Source of the DNA: Streptomyces katrae
Lineage (GTDB): Bacteria > Actinomycetota > Actinomycetes > Streptomycetales > Streptomycetaceae
Length of the DNA: 64,000 nucleotides
Direction: 5' to 3'
Assembly (NCBI RefSeq): GCF_000717655.1
Contig: NZ_JNZY01000045.1
Location: forward strand, 1 to 64,000
Shown piece by piece: positions 17,720 to 25,180 of this stretch; the first letter of the stretch is position 1, and each line of letters starts with the position of its first letter. The position numbers and the translations under genes are program-made. A model generated the notes under the pieces. The model was not told where the DNA came from and did no database searches. It saw nothing but the letters and a program-made list of their open reading frames with translations.

Positions 17720-17750
17720 TCGCCGGCATCGGTGAGCTGACCGCGTGATT

Positions 17751-17778
17751 CGGCGCCCCGGGCAACCCCGGGGCGCCG
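17751..17778. terminator. Terminator hairpin after the carboxypeptidase gene
   Basis: A perfect 12-bp stem, CGGCGCCCCGGG with its complement, around a 4-base loop, about 30 bases after the stop at 17719. Confidence 0.75.
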
Positions 17779-17872
17779 TGGCGCGTCTAGCGACCCGGGA
17801 ACGGGACCCGAGAAGGGCCGCAGATGTTCGATCGATGTGCCGGGAAGTCCCGGAAGTCCGGGGAGTACGGCA

Positions 17873-19774
17873 GTGACCACTGCTGAACAGCAGAGCCAGA
17901 GCCAGAGCCGGAGCGCACCACCCGCCGTCGGCGGATCCGGTGTGCCCGAGGCCGTCTCCGGCTCCGCTTCGGGCGCCGTCCCCGCTGCCGCGCCCGGCGG
18001 CTCCGGGGCCCCCGGGGTCCTCGGCTGGGCCCGCCGGCACCCGGTGCCGGTCACCACCGTGCTCGCCGCGGTCCTGCACGTCGCCTGGTTCTTCAGTTTC
18101 GCCAACAGCGGCGGCGACCTGGCCGCGCAGGACGCCTGGGCCGAGTTCGTCGGCCGCCATCCGGACTCGGCGTACAACCTCGCCTGGTACGGCGGCATGC
18201 ACCCGGTCTCGTACAGCGTCGTGTCCCCGTACGTCATGTACATGATCGGCGTACGGACCACGATGATGGTCGCCGGCACGGTCTCGGCCGGGCTGCTCGC
18301 GCTGATCCTGACCCGCTGCCGCGGCACCGTCCGCGAGCCGCTGTGGCCGGCCCTCGCCGGGGCGTACGGGCTGCTCTGCAACGCCCTGTCCGGCCGGGTC
18401 ACCTTCGGCCTCGGCGCGATGTTCGCGCTCGGTGCCGTCGCCGCCGTCTTCTGCTGGCCCCGCAAATGGGCGGAGCGGCGCTGGGCCAAGGCCGCGGTGG
18501 CGGCCCCGCTCGCCGCGCTCGCGACCGCCTCCAGCCCCGTCGCCGGACTGTTCCTCGGGGTGATCGCGGCCGCGCTGTTCCTGTCAGGGCGGCGCCCCGG
18601 GGCGTACGCGCTGGGGCTGGCCCCGGCGGCGGTGGTCGGGCTGTCGGCCTGGCTGTTCCCGTTCTCCGGGACGCAGCCCATGAAGCTCGGCTCGGCCGCG
18701 CCGCCGTTCTTCTTCGGGCTGGCGATCCTGTTCCTCGTACCGAAGCGGTGGAAGACGGTCCGGATCGCCTCCGCCGTCTACGCCTTCGGGGTCCTGCTGA
18801 CCTGGGCGATCGACTCGCAGGTCGGCTCGAACGTCACCCGGCTGGTCATGCTGTTCGGCGGGGCCGTGCTGCTCGCGGTCCTCCCGTACGCGGTCCCGCG
18901 CACCCGGCACTGGTACGCGGTGCTGCTCGCCTTCGCCGGGATCAACATCTGGATCACCGCCAACAGCATCACGGACATCGTCCGCACGACCCCGGTGGCC
19001 GCGTGGAACCGCGAGCTGGCCCCGCTGGTCGACCAGCTGAAGAAGGCGGGCGCCGACCGCGGCCGCGTCGAGGTGGTCCCGGCCAGCAGCCACCGCGAGT
19101 CCTCGGCCTTCCCCGCGTACGTGAACCTCGCGCGCGGCTGGAACCGGCAGGCGGACCTCGAGCGGAACCCGCTCTTCTACGACGACACCCTCACGGCCGA
19201 GAGCTACCGGGGGTGGCTGGACCGCTGGGCCGTGCACTACGTGGTGCTGCCGGCCGACAAACCCGATTCGGGAGGGGAGGACGAGGCGAAGCTGGTGCGC
19301 GCGGGGCTCCCGTACCTCCAGCAGGTGTGGGGCGACGCGAACTGGCAGCTCTTCAAGGTGGACGCGCCGACGGACCTGGTGTCGGGGCAGGCCACGGTGG
19401 TGCGGGCGGGGGCGGACCAGCTGGTCGTCGATGTGAAGGCGGCCGGGCGGGTGCTCGTACGGATCCCGCACTCGCCGTGGCTGGGGCTGGTGGACGGCGC
19501 GGGCAAGCCGGTGCCGCCGCCGCAGGAGACGTTCGCGTCGAAGGCGCGTAGCGGGGGCGGCGGCTCGGGCTCGGGCACGCTGCCGAAGGAGTACGCGAAC
19601 ACGGCCGGGTGCCTGTTCAAGGCCGCTCCGGACACCGCGGGCGATGTGTGGACGGAGCTGCTGGCACCGGGGCCGGGGGTGTACCGGGTGGCGGCGAAGT
19701 ACCAGCTGCCGCGGGGGACGCCGTGCCCGGAAGAGCTGACCCGCTGGGTGGCGGGGGCGGCGCAGCGGCCCTGA
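17873..19774 (+). CDS. Polytopic membrane protein of unknown function
   Basis: About 633 residues from the GTG at 17873, which has GGGGAG upstream. A Ser/Gln/Ala/Gly-rich N-terminal tail of about 50 residues precedes roughly ten to eleven hydrophobic segments (from V-T-T-V-L-A-A-V-L-H-V-A-W-F-F to about residue 370). A large hydrophilic C-terminal domain follows, with a Gly/Ser linker (G-G-G-G-S-G-S-G) and two Cys residues near the end. The layout, with many helices and then an extracytoplasmic domain, resembles uncharacterised actinobacterial glycosyltransferase-C-like or YfhO-like proteins. I see no catalytic motif that allows a function. It follows the carboxypeptidase on the same strand after a terminator. 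Confidence 0.75.
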   Translation: MTTAEQQSQSQSRSAPPAVGGSGVPEAVSGSASGAVPAAAPGGSGAPGVLGWARRHPVPVTTVLAAVLHVAWFFSFANSGGDLAAQDAWAEFVGRHPDSAYNLAWYGGMHPVSYSVVSPYVMYMIGVRTTMMVAGTVSAGLLALILTRCRGTVREPLWPALAGAYGLLCNALSGRVTFGLGAMFALGAVAAVFCWPRKWAERRWAKAAVAAPLAALATASSPVAGLFLGVIAAALFLSGRRPGAYALGLAPAAVVGLSAWLFPFSGTQPMKLGSAAPPFFFGLAILFLVPKRWKTVRIASAVYAFGVLLTWAIDSQVGSNVTRLVMLFGGAVLLAVLPYAVPRTRHWYAVLLAFAGINIWITANSITDIVRTTPVAAWNRELAPLVDQLKKAGADRGRVEVVPASSHRESSAFPAYVNLARGWNRQADLERNPLFYDDTLTAESYRGWLDRWAVHYVVLPADKPDSGGEDEAKLVRAGLPYLQQVWGDANWQLFKVDAPTDLVSGQATVVRAGADQLVVDVKAAGRVLVRIPHSPWLGLVDGAGKPVPPPQETFASKARSGGGGSGSGTLPKEYANTAGCLFKAAPDTAGDVWTELLAPGPGVYRVAAKYQLPRGTPCPEELTRWVAGAAQRP

Positions 19775-19883
19775 TCGGAGGCGGGTCCGGAGTTTTTACG
19801 CACGGTCCGGGTGCGTTGCTCCGCATATCTGCATACCATCCCAATAGTCCGATTGGGTGCTTCCCGAGGGAGTTGACGACGGG

Positions 19884-20087
19884 ATGAGCAAAGAGCAGCA
19901 GAAGCAGGATTTCCGAGAGGCCTTCCAGGCCCAGGAGCCGGATCGGCCGCCGCGCCCGGCAGGCCACGGCTTCGACGGTCTGGTGCGGAGCAAGGTCAAG
20001 GGCGGGGCGCACACGAAGGCGGCCCTCAAGCGGGCCGGCACTCCGCAGGGTGACCGCATCGGTGAACGCAGCAGAGGCCTGAGCTGA
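19884..20087 (+). CDS. Small hydrophilic hypothetical protein
   Basis: A 67-residue charged protein from the ATG at 19884 (M-S-K-E-Q-Q-K-Q-D-F-R-E-A-F), without Cys or membrane segments. GAGGGAG lies about 15 bases upstream; a frame-preserving start at 19857 would place the site differently. Codon use is strongly Streptomyces-like, an AT-richer promoter-like stretch precedes it and a hairpin follows, so a monocistronic gene is likely. No function is recognised. Confidence 0.65.
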   Translation: MSKEQQKQDFREAFQAQEPDRPPRPAGHGFDGLVRSKVKGGAHTKAALKRAGTPQGDRIGERSRGLS

Positions 20088-20131
20088 TCCCACGCCCCCG
20101 CCCACGCCCACGTCGCCAGTCGATGGACGTC

Positions 20132-20159
20132 AGCCCTTCCGGTTCCGGCCGGGAGGGCT
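20132..20159. terminator. Terminator hairpin after the small hypothetical gene
   Basis: An 11-bp stem with one G-T wobble (AGCCCTTCCGG against CCGGGAGGGCT) and a 6-base loop, about 45 bases after the stop at 20087. Confidence 0.6.
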
Positions 20160-20352
20160 TTCGTGCGTCTGCGACCAGGGACTCTGGTCCTTGGCGGGTC
20201 CGTGGGCGAGGATCCGGACAATTGTTGCATTACCGACGGATGGCCAAAACGTGACCCTCGTAGCGTGAGGGTCGTCGCCAGGGCGGACCACATCGAACGT
20301 GGCCGGCCCGGACCGAGAGCCAGAGGCGACTCCGACCCGAGGGGAACCACGC

Positions 20353-20590
20353 GTGCGCTCCACCTTCCGTACCGCAGCCGTCGTCGCCGGTGCCTTCACC
20401 GCACTGGCCCTCCCGGCCGCCCAGGCCTTGCCACCGACGCCCCTGCCGCGGAGGCCGAGGGGATCATGCAGGAGGGCTGGACCGGGGCCGCGGCGCTGAT
20501 CGCGGGTGGCGCCGGCCTGGCCGCCGCGGGCGCCGCGGGCCTCGGCTTCACGATGCTCCGCCGCCGCCGCGCCGAGGGCTCACCCGACAC
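20353..20590 (+). pseudogene. Remnant of a sortase-substrate-like surface protein (frameshifted, shortened)
   Basis: From a GTG at 20353 one frame encodes a good signal peptide (M-R-S-T-F-R-T-A-A-V-V-A-G-A-F, ending A-A-Q-A). The continuation lies in another frame: A-T-D-A-P-A-A-E-A-E-G, then a membrane anchor (A-A-L-I-A-G-G-A-G-L-A-A-A-G-A-A-G-L) and an R-R-R-R tail. This signal peptide, short body, anchor and basic tail architecture is the one commonly encoded just upstream of class F sortases in Streptomyces. The middle of the protein is missing, and a frameshift near 20430 splits the ends. Confidence 0.65.
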
Positions 20591-20591
20591 G

Positions 20592-21129
20592 ATGTCCAGC
20601 ACCCTCACGCCTCGCACGCGCCGTGATCGTGACGACGACCCTGGCGGCGTCGGTCACGGCCGCCCTGGCCGCCTGCGGTAGCCAGCTTCCCCCGGACCCG
20701 AAGGCCGCCGGCACCGCCGCGGCCCCCGTGGCCCACACATCGACCGCCCTCCCCCCGTCGAAGCCGACCGGTATGAAGATCGAAGCCGCGGGCGTGGACG
20801 CGAAGAAGATGGTCGACCCGGAGGTGGACGCCGCCACCGGCGAGCTCGGAGCCGAACGCCGACACGGACGCGAACCACCCCGGCTGGTGGACGGAGGGCG
20901 TCACGCCGGGCGAGAAGGGCGTCTCCGTCCTGGTCGCGCACTTCGACACCCCGGCCTGATGACGGACGTCGAGAAGATCAAGCTCGGCGATCTCATCGAG
21001 GACTTCCCGACCGGCAAGGTCTACGCCGACACGCAAGGCCTCGAACTCCGCCCGCTGACCTGCGGCGGCGACATCAAGGACGGCCACCGCACGAACAACA
21101 TCATCTTCTACGCCGACCTGACGACCTGA
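20592..21129 (+). pseudogene. Class F sortase pseudogene
   Basis: Pieces of a sortase appear in different frames. There is a lipoprotein/signal-like start (V-I-V-T-T-T-L-A-A-S-V-T-A-A-L-A-A-C), then K-I-E-A-A-G-V-D-A-K-K-M-V-D-P. In another frame G-W-W-T-E-G-V-T-P-G-E-K-G-V-S-V-L-V-A-H contains the catalytic His; it ends at a TGA at 20957-20959. The original frame then resumes at V-E-K-I-K-L-G-D-L-I-E and ends with the Cys motif L-T-C-G-G-D-I-K-D-G-H. The stretch normally lying between G-D-L-I-E and the D-F-P-T region is largely deleted. With at least one frameshift, an internal stop and a deletion it cannot give an active enzyme. Confidence 0.8.
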
Positions 21130-21241
21130 CCGCCGCCCCCCGAACCGCAGGCGCGCTCCTCACCCGCTCCGCGACCGAGCCCACGCCCCGTCAGACGCTC
21201 GATCGACACCACCCGGGGAGAACCCGCTGCATGCATGCGAA

Positions 21242-21280
21242 AGGGCCAGTCCGAGAGGATCGCTCCTCCGAACTGGCCCT
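21242..21280. terminator. Hairpin left of attL, probably the original tRNA-Arg terminator
   Basis: A 9-bp perfect stem, AGGGCCAGT with ACTGGCCCT, and further partial pairing inside. It lies just outside the left end of the integrated element, where the 3' flank of the tRNA gene would have been before insertion. Confidence 0.6.
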
Positions 21281-21287
21281 CAGCCGC

Positions 21288-21330
21288 GTGCCCCCGGCAG
21301 GATTCGAACCTGCGACACCCGCTTTAGGAG
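21288..21330. repeat. attL: left 43-bp copy of the tRNA-Arg 3' end
   Basis: It is identical to 32832-32874 over 43 bases and diverges at the next base on the right. It contains the T-arm, variable region and anticodon-side sequence of the tRNA but no 5' half. It marks the left junction of the integrative element. Confidence 0.93.
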
Positions 21331-21434
21331 TTCGCCCACTGCATGAGGCGGGGCATTCGGGGTGGCGAGAGGGCTGCACCCGGAGAGCCTGGGTGGTTGC
21401 CGTCGTTCATGGACGTTGCCGTCACGGACTGCCG

Positions 21435-21878
21435 TCAGGCCGCAAGCAGTCGAACCCCGTCGTGCGACCGGACGTGCGGCACCGGGCCGTCCAAGGCGTC
21501 CGCGACGCGCACGGCGAACACTTCCTGCATGGACTGCTCCACCTCTTCGGGGGTGAGCCAGCGAACCGCCGTTGATTCGTCGGACAGTTGCTCCACCCCT
21601 CCCACCGGCCGACACCGGAATACCAGGGCGATGACCCCGAGCGTGAGGTTCTTGTAGACCCCAGTGAGTCGCTCCACCTCGACATCGATCCCGGTTTCCT
21701 CGGCGACCTCCCGCAGTACGCCCTCCTCGGGTCGCTCATCCCGTTCGAGAATGCCGCCTGGCGGCTCCCACGCCCCGTTGTCGGCGCGCCGGATCACGAG
21801 GACGCGCCCGTCCTCCCGGACAACGATTCCGGCGACCGAGACGGAGTGCAGCGGTCTCTCAGAGGTAGCGTTGGTCAT
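21435..21878 (-). CDS. Nudix hydrolase, AICE Pif-like protein
   Basis: About 147 residues from the ATG at 21878; another ATG at 21884 adds two residues. The Nudix box G-G-I-L-E-R-D-E-R-P-E-E-G-V-L-R-E-V-A-E-E-T-G-I fits the G-x5-E-x7-R-E-U-x-E-E-x-G-U signature, at residues 41-64. No purine-rich ribosome site precedes either ATG, which suggests leaderless translation. In pSAM2 the Nudix protein Pif provides conjugal immunity and lies beside korSA. The same position here, divergent from a GntR gene with only about 30 bases between starts, supports a Pif-like role, but by context only. Confidence 0.88.
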   Translation of the reverse strand: MTNATSERPLHSVSVAGIVVREDGRVLVIRRADNGAWEPPGGILERDERPEEGVLREVAEETGIDVEVERLTGVYKNLTLGVIALVFRCRPVGGVEQLSDESTAVRWLTPEEVEQSMQEVFAVRVADALDGPVPHVRSHDGVRLLAA

Positions 21879-21907
21879 ATACATGAGTCTAGGAGAATCA
21901 GCAGAGT

Positions 21908-22705
21908 ATGCCCCTCTCGCCAGCACGTGACGCCGGTCGCCCGCGCTACCTCCAAATCGCAGACGACCTCAGCCAGCAGATTCAGGAAGCCCTCCGGGAT
22001 CCCGAGGCCAAGCTCCGCCCGGGAGAAAAGGTGCCGAGCGAGTCAGAGCTCATGGACCGGTACTCGGTCGCACAGGGCACCGTCCGCAAGGCGATGACCG
22101 AGCTGCGGATTCGCGGACTGATCGAGACGCACCACGGTCGCGGCAGCTTCGTACGCAAGGCTCCACCGATGCAGCGGAAGTCCAGCGATCGCTTCCGCCG
22201 CTCGCACAGGAAGGCCGGCAAAGCCGCGTATCTGGCAGAGGCCGAGCAGTCGGGTTCGAGGCCCAGCGTCCGCGTCCTCTTCGTCGGCCAGACCGAGGCC
22301 CCTGCCGAGGTGGCCACCCGGCTTGGGCTGGACCCTGGCACCAAGGTGCTCGCGCGTCGTCGGCTGTACTACAGCGACGGCATCCCCACCGAGGAGGCAA
22401 CGTCGTACCTCCCGTGGGACCTTGCCGAGAGCATCCCGCAGCTCAGGGAGGAGAACCCGGGGCCGGGCGGGATCTACGCCCGCATCGAAGAGCGCGGGGA
22501 CCTGCTGGTGGAGTTTCGGGAAACGGTACGGGTTCGTCTCGCCACCAAGGAGGAGCAGAGCTCGCTGAGCCTGAGTCCGGGGGCGCCTGTCATCCACCTC
22601 ATGCGGGACGCTCAAATCGAGTCAGGTCGAGTGGTCGAGGTCTGCGACACGCTCATGAGTGCTGACCAGTTCGTTCTGGAGTACCGCATCCCCGCCGGAG
22701 ACTGA
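21908..22705 (+). CDS. GntR/HutC-family repressor (KorSA-like)
   Basis: A 265-residue protein preceded by AGGAGA. The N-terminal winged helix (R-Y-L-Q-I-A-D-D-L ... G-E-K-V-P-S-E-S-E-L-M-D-R-Y-S-V-A-Q-G-T-V-R-K-A-M) is followed by the H-G-R-G-S-F-V linker. A UTRA-type effector domain covers roughly residues 95-260 (V-L-A-R-R-R-L-Y-Y-S-D-G). KorSA of pSAM2 is the founding AICE member and represses replication/transfer activation and itself. Two palindromic sites of similar sequence lie 50-110 bases past its stop, and a half-site lies in the divergent promoter, consistent with autoregulation. Confidence 0.9.
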   Translation: MPLSPARDAGRPRYLQIADDLSQQIQEALRDPEAKLRPGEKVPSESELMDRYSVAQGTVRKAMTELRIRGLIETHHGRGSFVRKAPPMQRKSSDRFRRSHRKAGKAAYLAEAEQSGSRPSVRVLFVGQTEAPAEVATRLGLDPGTKVLARRRLYYSDGIPTEEATSYLPWDLAESIPQLREENPGPGGIYARIEERGDLLVEFRETVRVRLATKEEQSSLSLSPGAPVIHLMRDAQIESGRVVEVCDTLMSADQFVLEYRIPAGD

Positions 22706-22758
22706 CGACCCACCACATTCAAGTCAGCCCGCAGCGCCACACGCCGCCTAGCGGGTTG

Positions 22759-22810
22759 ACTCCTCTACATGAGTACAGCACTCTCTTATCAGTGACTCCT
22801 GCACAGGAGT
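22759..22810. promoter_or_regulatory. Two tandem operator-like inverted repeats (probable GntR sites)
   Basis: ACTCCTCTACATGAGT at 22759-22774 and ACTCCTGCACAGGAGT at 22795-22810 share the frame ACTCCT-N-(T/C)-A-C-A-N-GAGT. They are centred 36 bases apart, and the second is a perfect 7-bp inverted repeat around CA. A TTGACT box overlaps the first copy. A related half-site, ACATGAGT, lies at 21881-21888 between the Nudix and GntR starts. The likely ligand is the GntR regulator upstream. Confidence 0.6.
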
Positions 22811-23222
22811 ACACGACTGAAGGAGTTGTGTGGCCCTTCTTTGGGCTGCTCACGCACCCGAGCTTTGCCCGCAGTACCTCGCTCCGACGGTGCCCCGTAC
22901 CTACGGGAGAGCCTTCCTGGCCTACCGCGCCCCGCCGGAAATCGACTGCTCTTTGAGAACTCAACAGTGGACATGTAGTTGAGGCCGCCGCCTCCTCAGT
23001 AAGGCGGCCGGCGCGGCCAAGGTCCGCGCGCACGACCCCCTCGCAGCCCTTGGGCTGCGGCTGGTTGCCTCCCCCGCCCGTCCGGAGCTTCGGCGCCGTA
23101 CGGGCGGGGCCGAGGGGAGCCGGAGTTCTTTCCGCTTCACCCCCAACGCAATGCAGCCCCCGGCGCTGGAACGCCGGGGGCTGCTGTTCGGGCCCCGTTC
23201 CTCTCTCGAAGGAGCAAGACCC
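22811..23222 (+). other. Long structured leader ahead of the transfer/accessory operon
   Basis: About 400 bases with no convincing gene. It holds a short sequence at 22948-22973 (CTTTGAGAACTCAACAGTGG) resembling the antitermination/processing leader that precedes rRNA in Streptomyces. Hairpins follow at 23043-23058, 23072-23109 (10-bp stem CCCCGCCCGT) and 23153-23184 (13-bp stem GCAGCCCCCGGCG), the last one terminator-like, 39 bases before the next ATG. The whole may be an attenuated or processed leader. Confidence 0.5.
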
Positions 23223-23492
23223 ATGAAGTCCATCGCTGCACTTCAGGACCGTGTTACCCCGTGGTCGGACGGCTTGGAGCCGTCGGACGCGGAGCTGGAC
23301 GCGATCGACCAGGAGTTGCCGCTGATCCTGGCGGAGCGCGACCTGCTGGACGCGCAGATCATCACGCTGGACCGGACCCCGACCGAGGTCGACGCCCGCC
23401 GGATCCGCCGGGCCCGCAACCGGGTCCTCGTGGCCCGGCGGGACCTGGCTAACCGCATCGCCGGATCGACGGCTTCGGGGGATGCGGCATGA
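23223..23492 (+). CDS. DUF6284 family protein (AICE accessory)
   Basis: An 89-residue protein from ATG 23223 with AAGGAG about 8 bases upstream. The sequence (M-K-S-I-A-A-L-Q-D-R-V-T then E-P-S-D-A-E-L-D-A-I-D-Q-E-L-P, and A-R-R-I-R-R-A-R-N-R-V-L) matches the small helical DUF6284 proteins that I associate with Streptomyces integrative elements. Its function is unknown. It is the first gene of a tightly packed operon, and its stop overlaps the next start. Confidence 0.75.
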   Translation: MKSIAALQDRVTPWSDGLEPSDAELDAIDQELPLILAERDLLDAQIITLDRTPTEVDARRIRRARNRVLVARRDLANRIAGSTASGDAA

Positions 23493-23815
23493 ACAAGCAG
23501 ACCTTCCGAGCGCAGCTCTCCCTGCGCTGCTGCGGCACCACCGCCCCGGAACAGACGGCCGGCCCGTGCTGGCAGTTGTACGTGGCCATGACCGGTCTGG
23601 TCAGCGAGTGGCCCACCTTCACCTGGCCGACATCTACCGCGATCCCGAATCTCTACCAGCGTCAGGCCGCTCTGGCGTACCTCGGGTTCGTTCTCGCCGA
23701 GGACGCCGAGTGGGAGTGGACGGAGAGCACCAGCCCGGCCTACCACCCGCACCCGGCACGGGTCAGCCTCCTGGGCGCGGTGAAGGTCCGGCCGCTGGAA
23801 AACGGTGCGGTATGA
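23489..23815 (+). CDS. DUF6303 family protein (AICE accessory)
   Basis: A 108-residue protein starting at an ATG that overlaps the DUF6284 stop by 4 bases. The core C-W-Q-L-Y-V-A-M-T-G-L-V-S-E-W-P, the later A-L-A-Y-L-G-F-V-L-A-E-D-A-E-W-E-W and the final V-S-L-L-G-A-V-K-V form a compact beta-rich domain, which I match by eye to DUF6303. No enzymatic motif is visible. Two adjacent Cys occur near the N-terminus. Confidence 0.65.
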   Translation: MNKQTFRAQLSLRCCGTTAPEQTAGPCWQLYVAMTGLVSEWPTFTWPTSTAIPNLYQRQAALAYLGFVLAEDAEWEWTESTSPAYHPHPARVSLLGAVKVRPLENGAV

Positions 23816-23967
23816 GCATCCTGCGGAAGCTCTTCAGGCTGCCCCGGCCCGCCTCGCCGCCCGCGCCGCCGCAGGTCGCGCCGCCCGCCGAGTGCGAGGT
23901 GGACGACTGGATGGGCGAGTCGTGGATCTGGGAGCCGGGCGACCTCGACGGGGAGGCCGACCGGTGA
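23812..23967 (+). CDS. Small hypothetical AICE protein
   Basis: A 51-residue protein (M-S-I-L-R-K-L-F-R-L-P-R-P) with a basic, Pro-rich N-terminal half and an acidic tail (D-D-W-M-G-E-S-W-I-W-E-P-G-D-L-D). Start and stop both overlap the neighbouring genes by 4 bases, which is strong support that it is translated. No function is known; the bipolar charge suggests a small adaptor. Confidence 0.65.
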   Translation: MSILRKLFRLPRPASPPAPPQVAPPAECEVDDWMGESWIWEPGDLDGEADR

Positions 23968-24812
23968 ACCGCAACGCCAAAACCCTCCTGGTGCTCGCCC
24001 TGGTGCTCGTGGTCGGCATGGCGTTCCGGGTCTCCTGGAACGCACTGCGGGACGTGGCTCGAGCAATCGGCGCGGACAGCACAGCCGCGACGCTCTACCC
24101 GTTCGTAGTCGACGGCCTAATGGCCCTGGCGCTGGTCGCCGCCCTCGTGCTGACCGGCGAGGCCCGCACGTTCGCCTTGCGGGTTCTCGCCGCGTACACG
24201 ATCGCGTCGCTGGTCCTGAACTACGTCCACGGACTGCTGCCCGAGCTGCACAGCGAGTCGATCGGCTGGACTCGACTGGCTTCGGGTGACTGGACGCACT
24301 ACGCACTGGTGCTGCTGGCGACGTCGCTGCCGGTCGGGTCGATCTACTTCGGCTCCGATCTGGTCGCCAAAGTCCTGCACCACCGGCCCCCGATCGAGCC
24401 GACTATGCAGGAATCGGTGCAGATCGATGTAAATCGGTCGATGGTTGAGCAGGGCGAACCGACGGTCGAAGAGACCACCGAGCCGCCCGTGCTGGAGCCG
24501 GTACCGGTTGATGTGCTCGAGGTTGCTGACCCGATCGCGGTCCGGGTGCCGGTCGCTGCTGCTGAGGTTCCGCGTTCGCGTCGGGCGACCGGTCGGGTTC
24601 CGGAGTCGGCCCGATCGGCTCGACCGGTCCGCACACCGGAAGAGCTTCTCTCTGAGGCTCGGAGCATCACGGAAGCGTGGCCGGTCGAGGACCTGACGGG
24701 TGAGCGGATCCGCAAGGCCCTGCGCACGTCCCCGGCCAAGGCCCGCGTCCTGCGCGAGACCTTGAAGGGTGAGCGGGCCGCGAGTGCTGCCGCTGAGGCG
24801 GTAGCCGGATGA
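23964..24812 (+). CDS. DUF2637 membrane protein (AICE spread/regulatory type)
   Basis: A 282-residue protein from the GTG at 23964, coupled to the previous gene. Four hydrophobic segments occupy about residues 1-140 (V-L-A-L-V-L-V-V-G-M-A-F, then F-V-V-D-G-L-M-A-L-A-L-V-A-A-L-V-L, and so on), which is the DUF2637 layout. An acidic Val/Pro/Glu-rich linker follows. A C-terminal helix-turn-helix-like segment (T-G-E-R-I-R-K-A-L-R-T-S-P-A-K-A-R-V-L) is typical of the family. DUF2637 proteins are widespread in actinobacterial plasmids and AICEs and may act in intramycelial spread; this is inference. Confidence 0.8.
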   Translation: MNRNAKTLLVLALVLVVGMAFRVSWNALRDVARAIGADSTAATLYPFVVDGLMALALVAALVLTGEARTFALRVLAAYTIASLVLNYVHGLLPELHSESIGWTRLASGDWTHYALVLLATSLPVGSIYFGSDLVAKVLHHRPPIEPTMQESVQIDVNRSMVEQGEPTVEETTEPPVLEPVPVDVLEVADPIAVRVPVAAAEVPRSRRATGRVPESARSARPVRTPEELLSEARSITEAWPVEDLTGERIRKALRTSPAKARVLRETLKGERAASAAAEAVAG

Positions 24813-25168
24813 CCCTCTGCATCGATCCGACCGGCGCCCGATACGGAATACCCACCTTCCCCTGGCGCCTGGCCCCGGACGGGCTCGCCACCCGACGGCA
24901 GTTACGGGCCCTGGGGCTGCGGCCCGGCGGTCAGGACATCGCCGGTCAGGTGCTCCGCCCCCGCTACCGGCGCGGCCCGCTCGCCGCGTTCCTGTATCGC
25001 GTCGACCGAGCCAAGCCAGTCCGGCCGATGACACCCGCGAAACGCGCTGCTCTGGCCAAGGCCAACACAGCCCGCCGCACCTGCCCGTCCTGCGGGGTGG
25101 ATGCCGGATACGTCATCCCGGCCTCGCTCGGCATGTGCGTCCCGTGCGCCTACCCCGAAGCCTCCTGA
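24809..25168 (+). CDS. RRQRL-motif zinc-ribbon protein
   Basis: A 119-residue protein coupled to the DUF2637 gene by ATGA. It contains T-R-R-Q-L-R-A-L-G-L-R-P-G-G-Q, the motif that gives the RRQRL family its name, and a C-terminal zinc ribbon C-P-S-C ... C-V-P-C. These small proteins are frequent in Streptomyces AICEs and plasmids. A nucleic-acid-binding role is plausible from the zinc ribbon and the basic character. Confidence 0.8.
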   Translation: MTLCIDPTGARYGIPTFPWRLAPDGLATRRQLRALGLRPGGQDIAGQVLRPRYRRGPLAAFLYRVDRAKPVRPMTPAKRAALAKANTARRTCPSCGVDAGYVIPASLGMCVPCAYPEAS

Positions 25169-25180
25169 CGGGAGATGACC

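Noticed and set aside
15659..18202. Minus-strand frame of about 850 codons antisense to the carboxypeptidase
   Set aside because: It mirrors the Ser/Ala repeat region and shows no domain; the plus strand has all three penicillin-binding motifs.
21288..21330. A possible second tRNA gene at the left end
   Set aside because: Only the 3' half is present; the sequence to its right does not supply a 5' acceptor or D-arm. It is the att duplicate.
22756..22956. A 66-codon frame over the paired operators
   Set aside because: It starts inside the operator repeats, lacks a ribosome site and has non-typical codon use; the interval is better explained as a regulatory leader.
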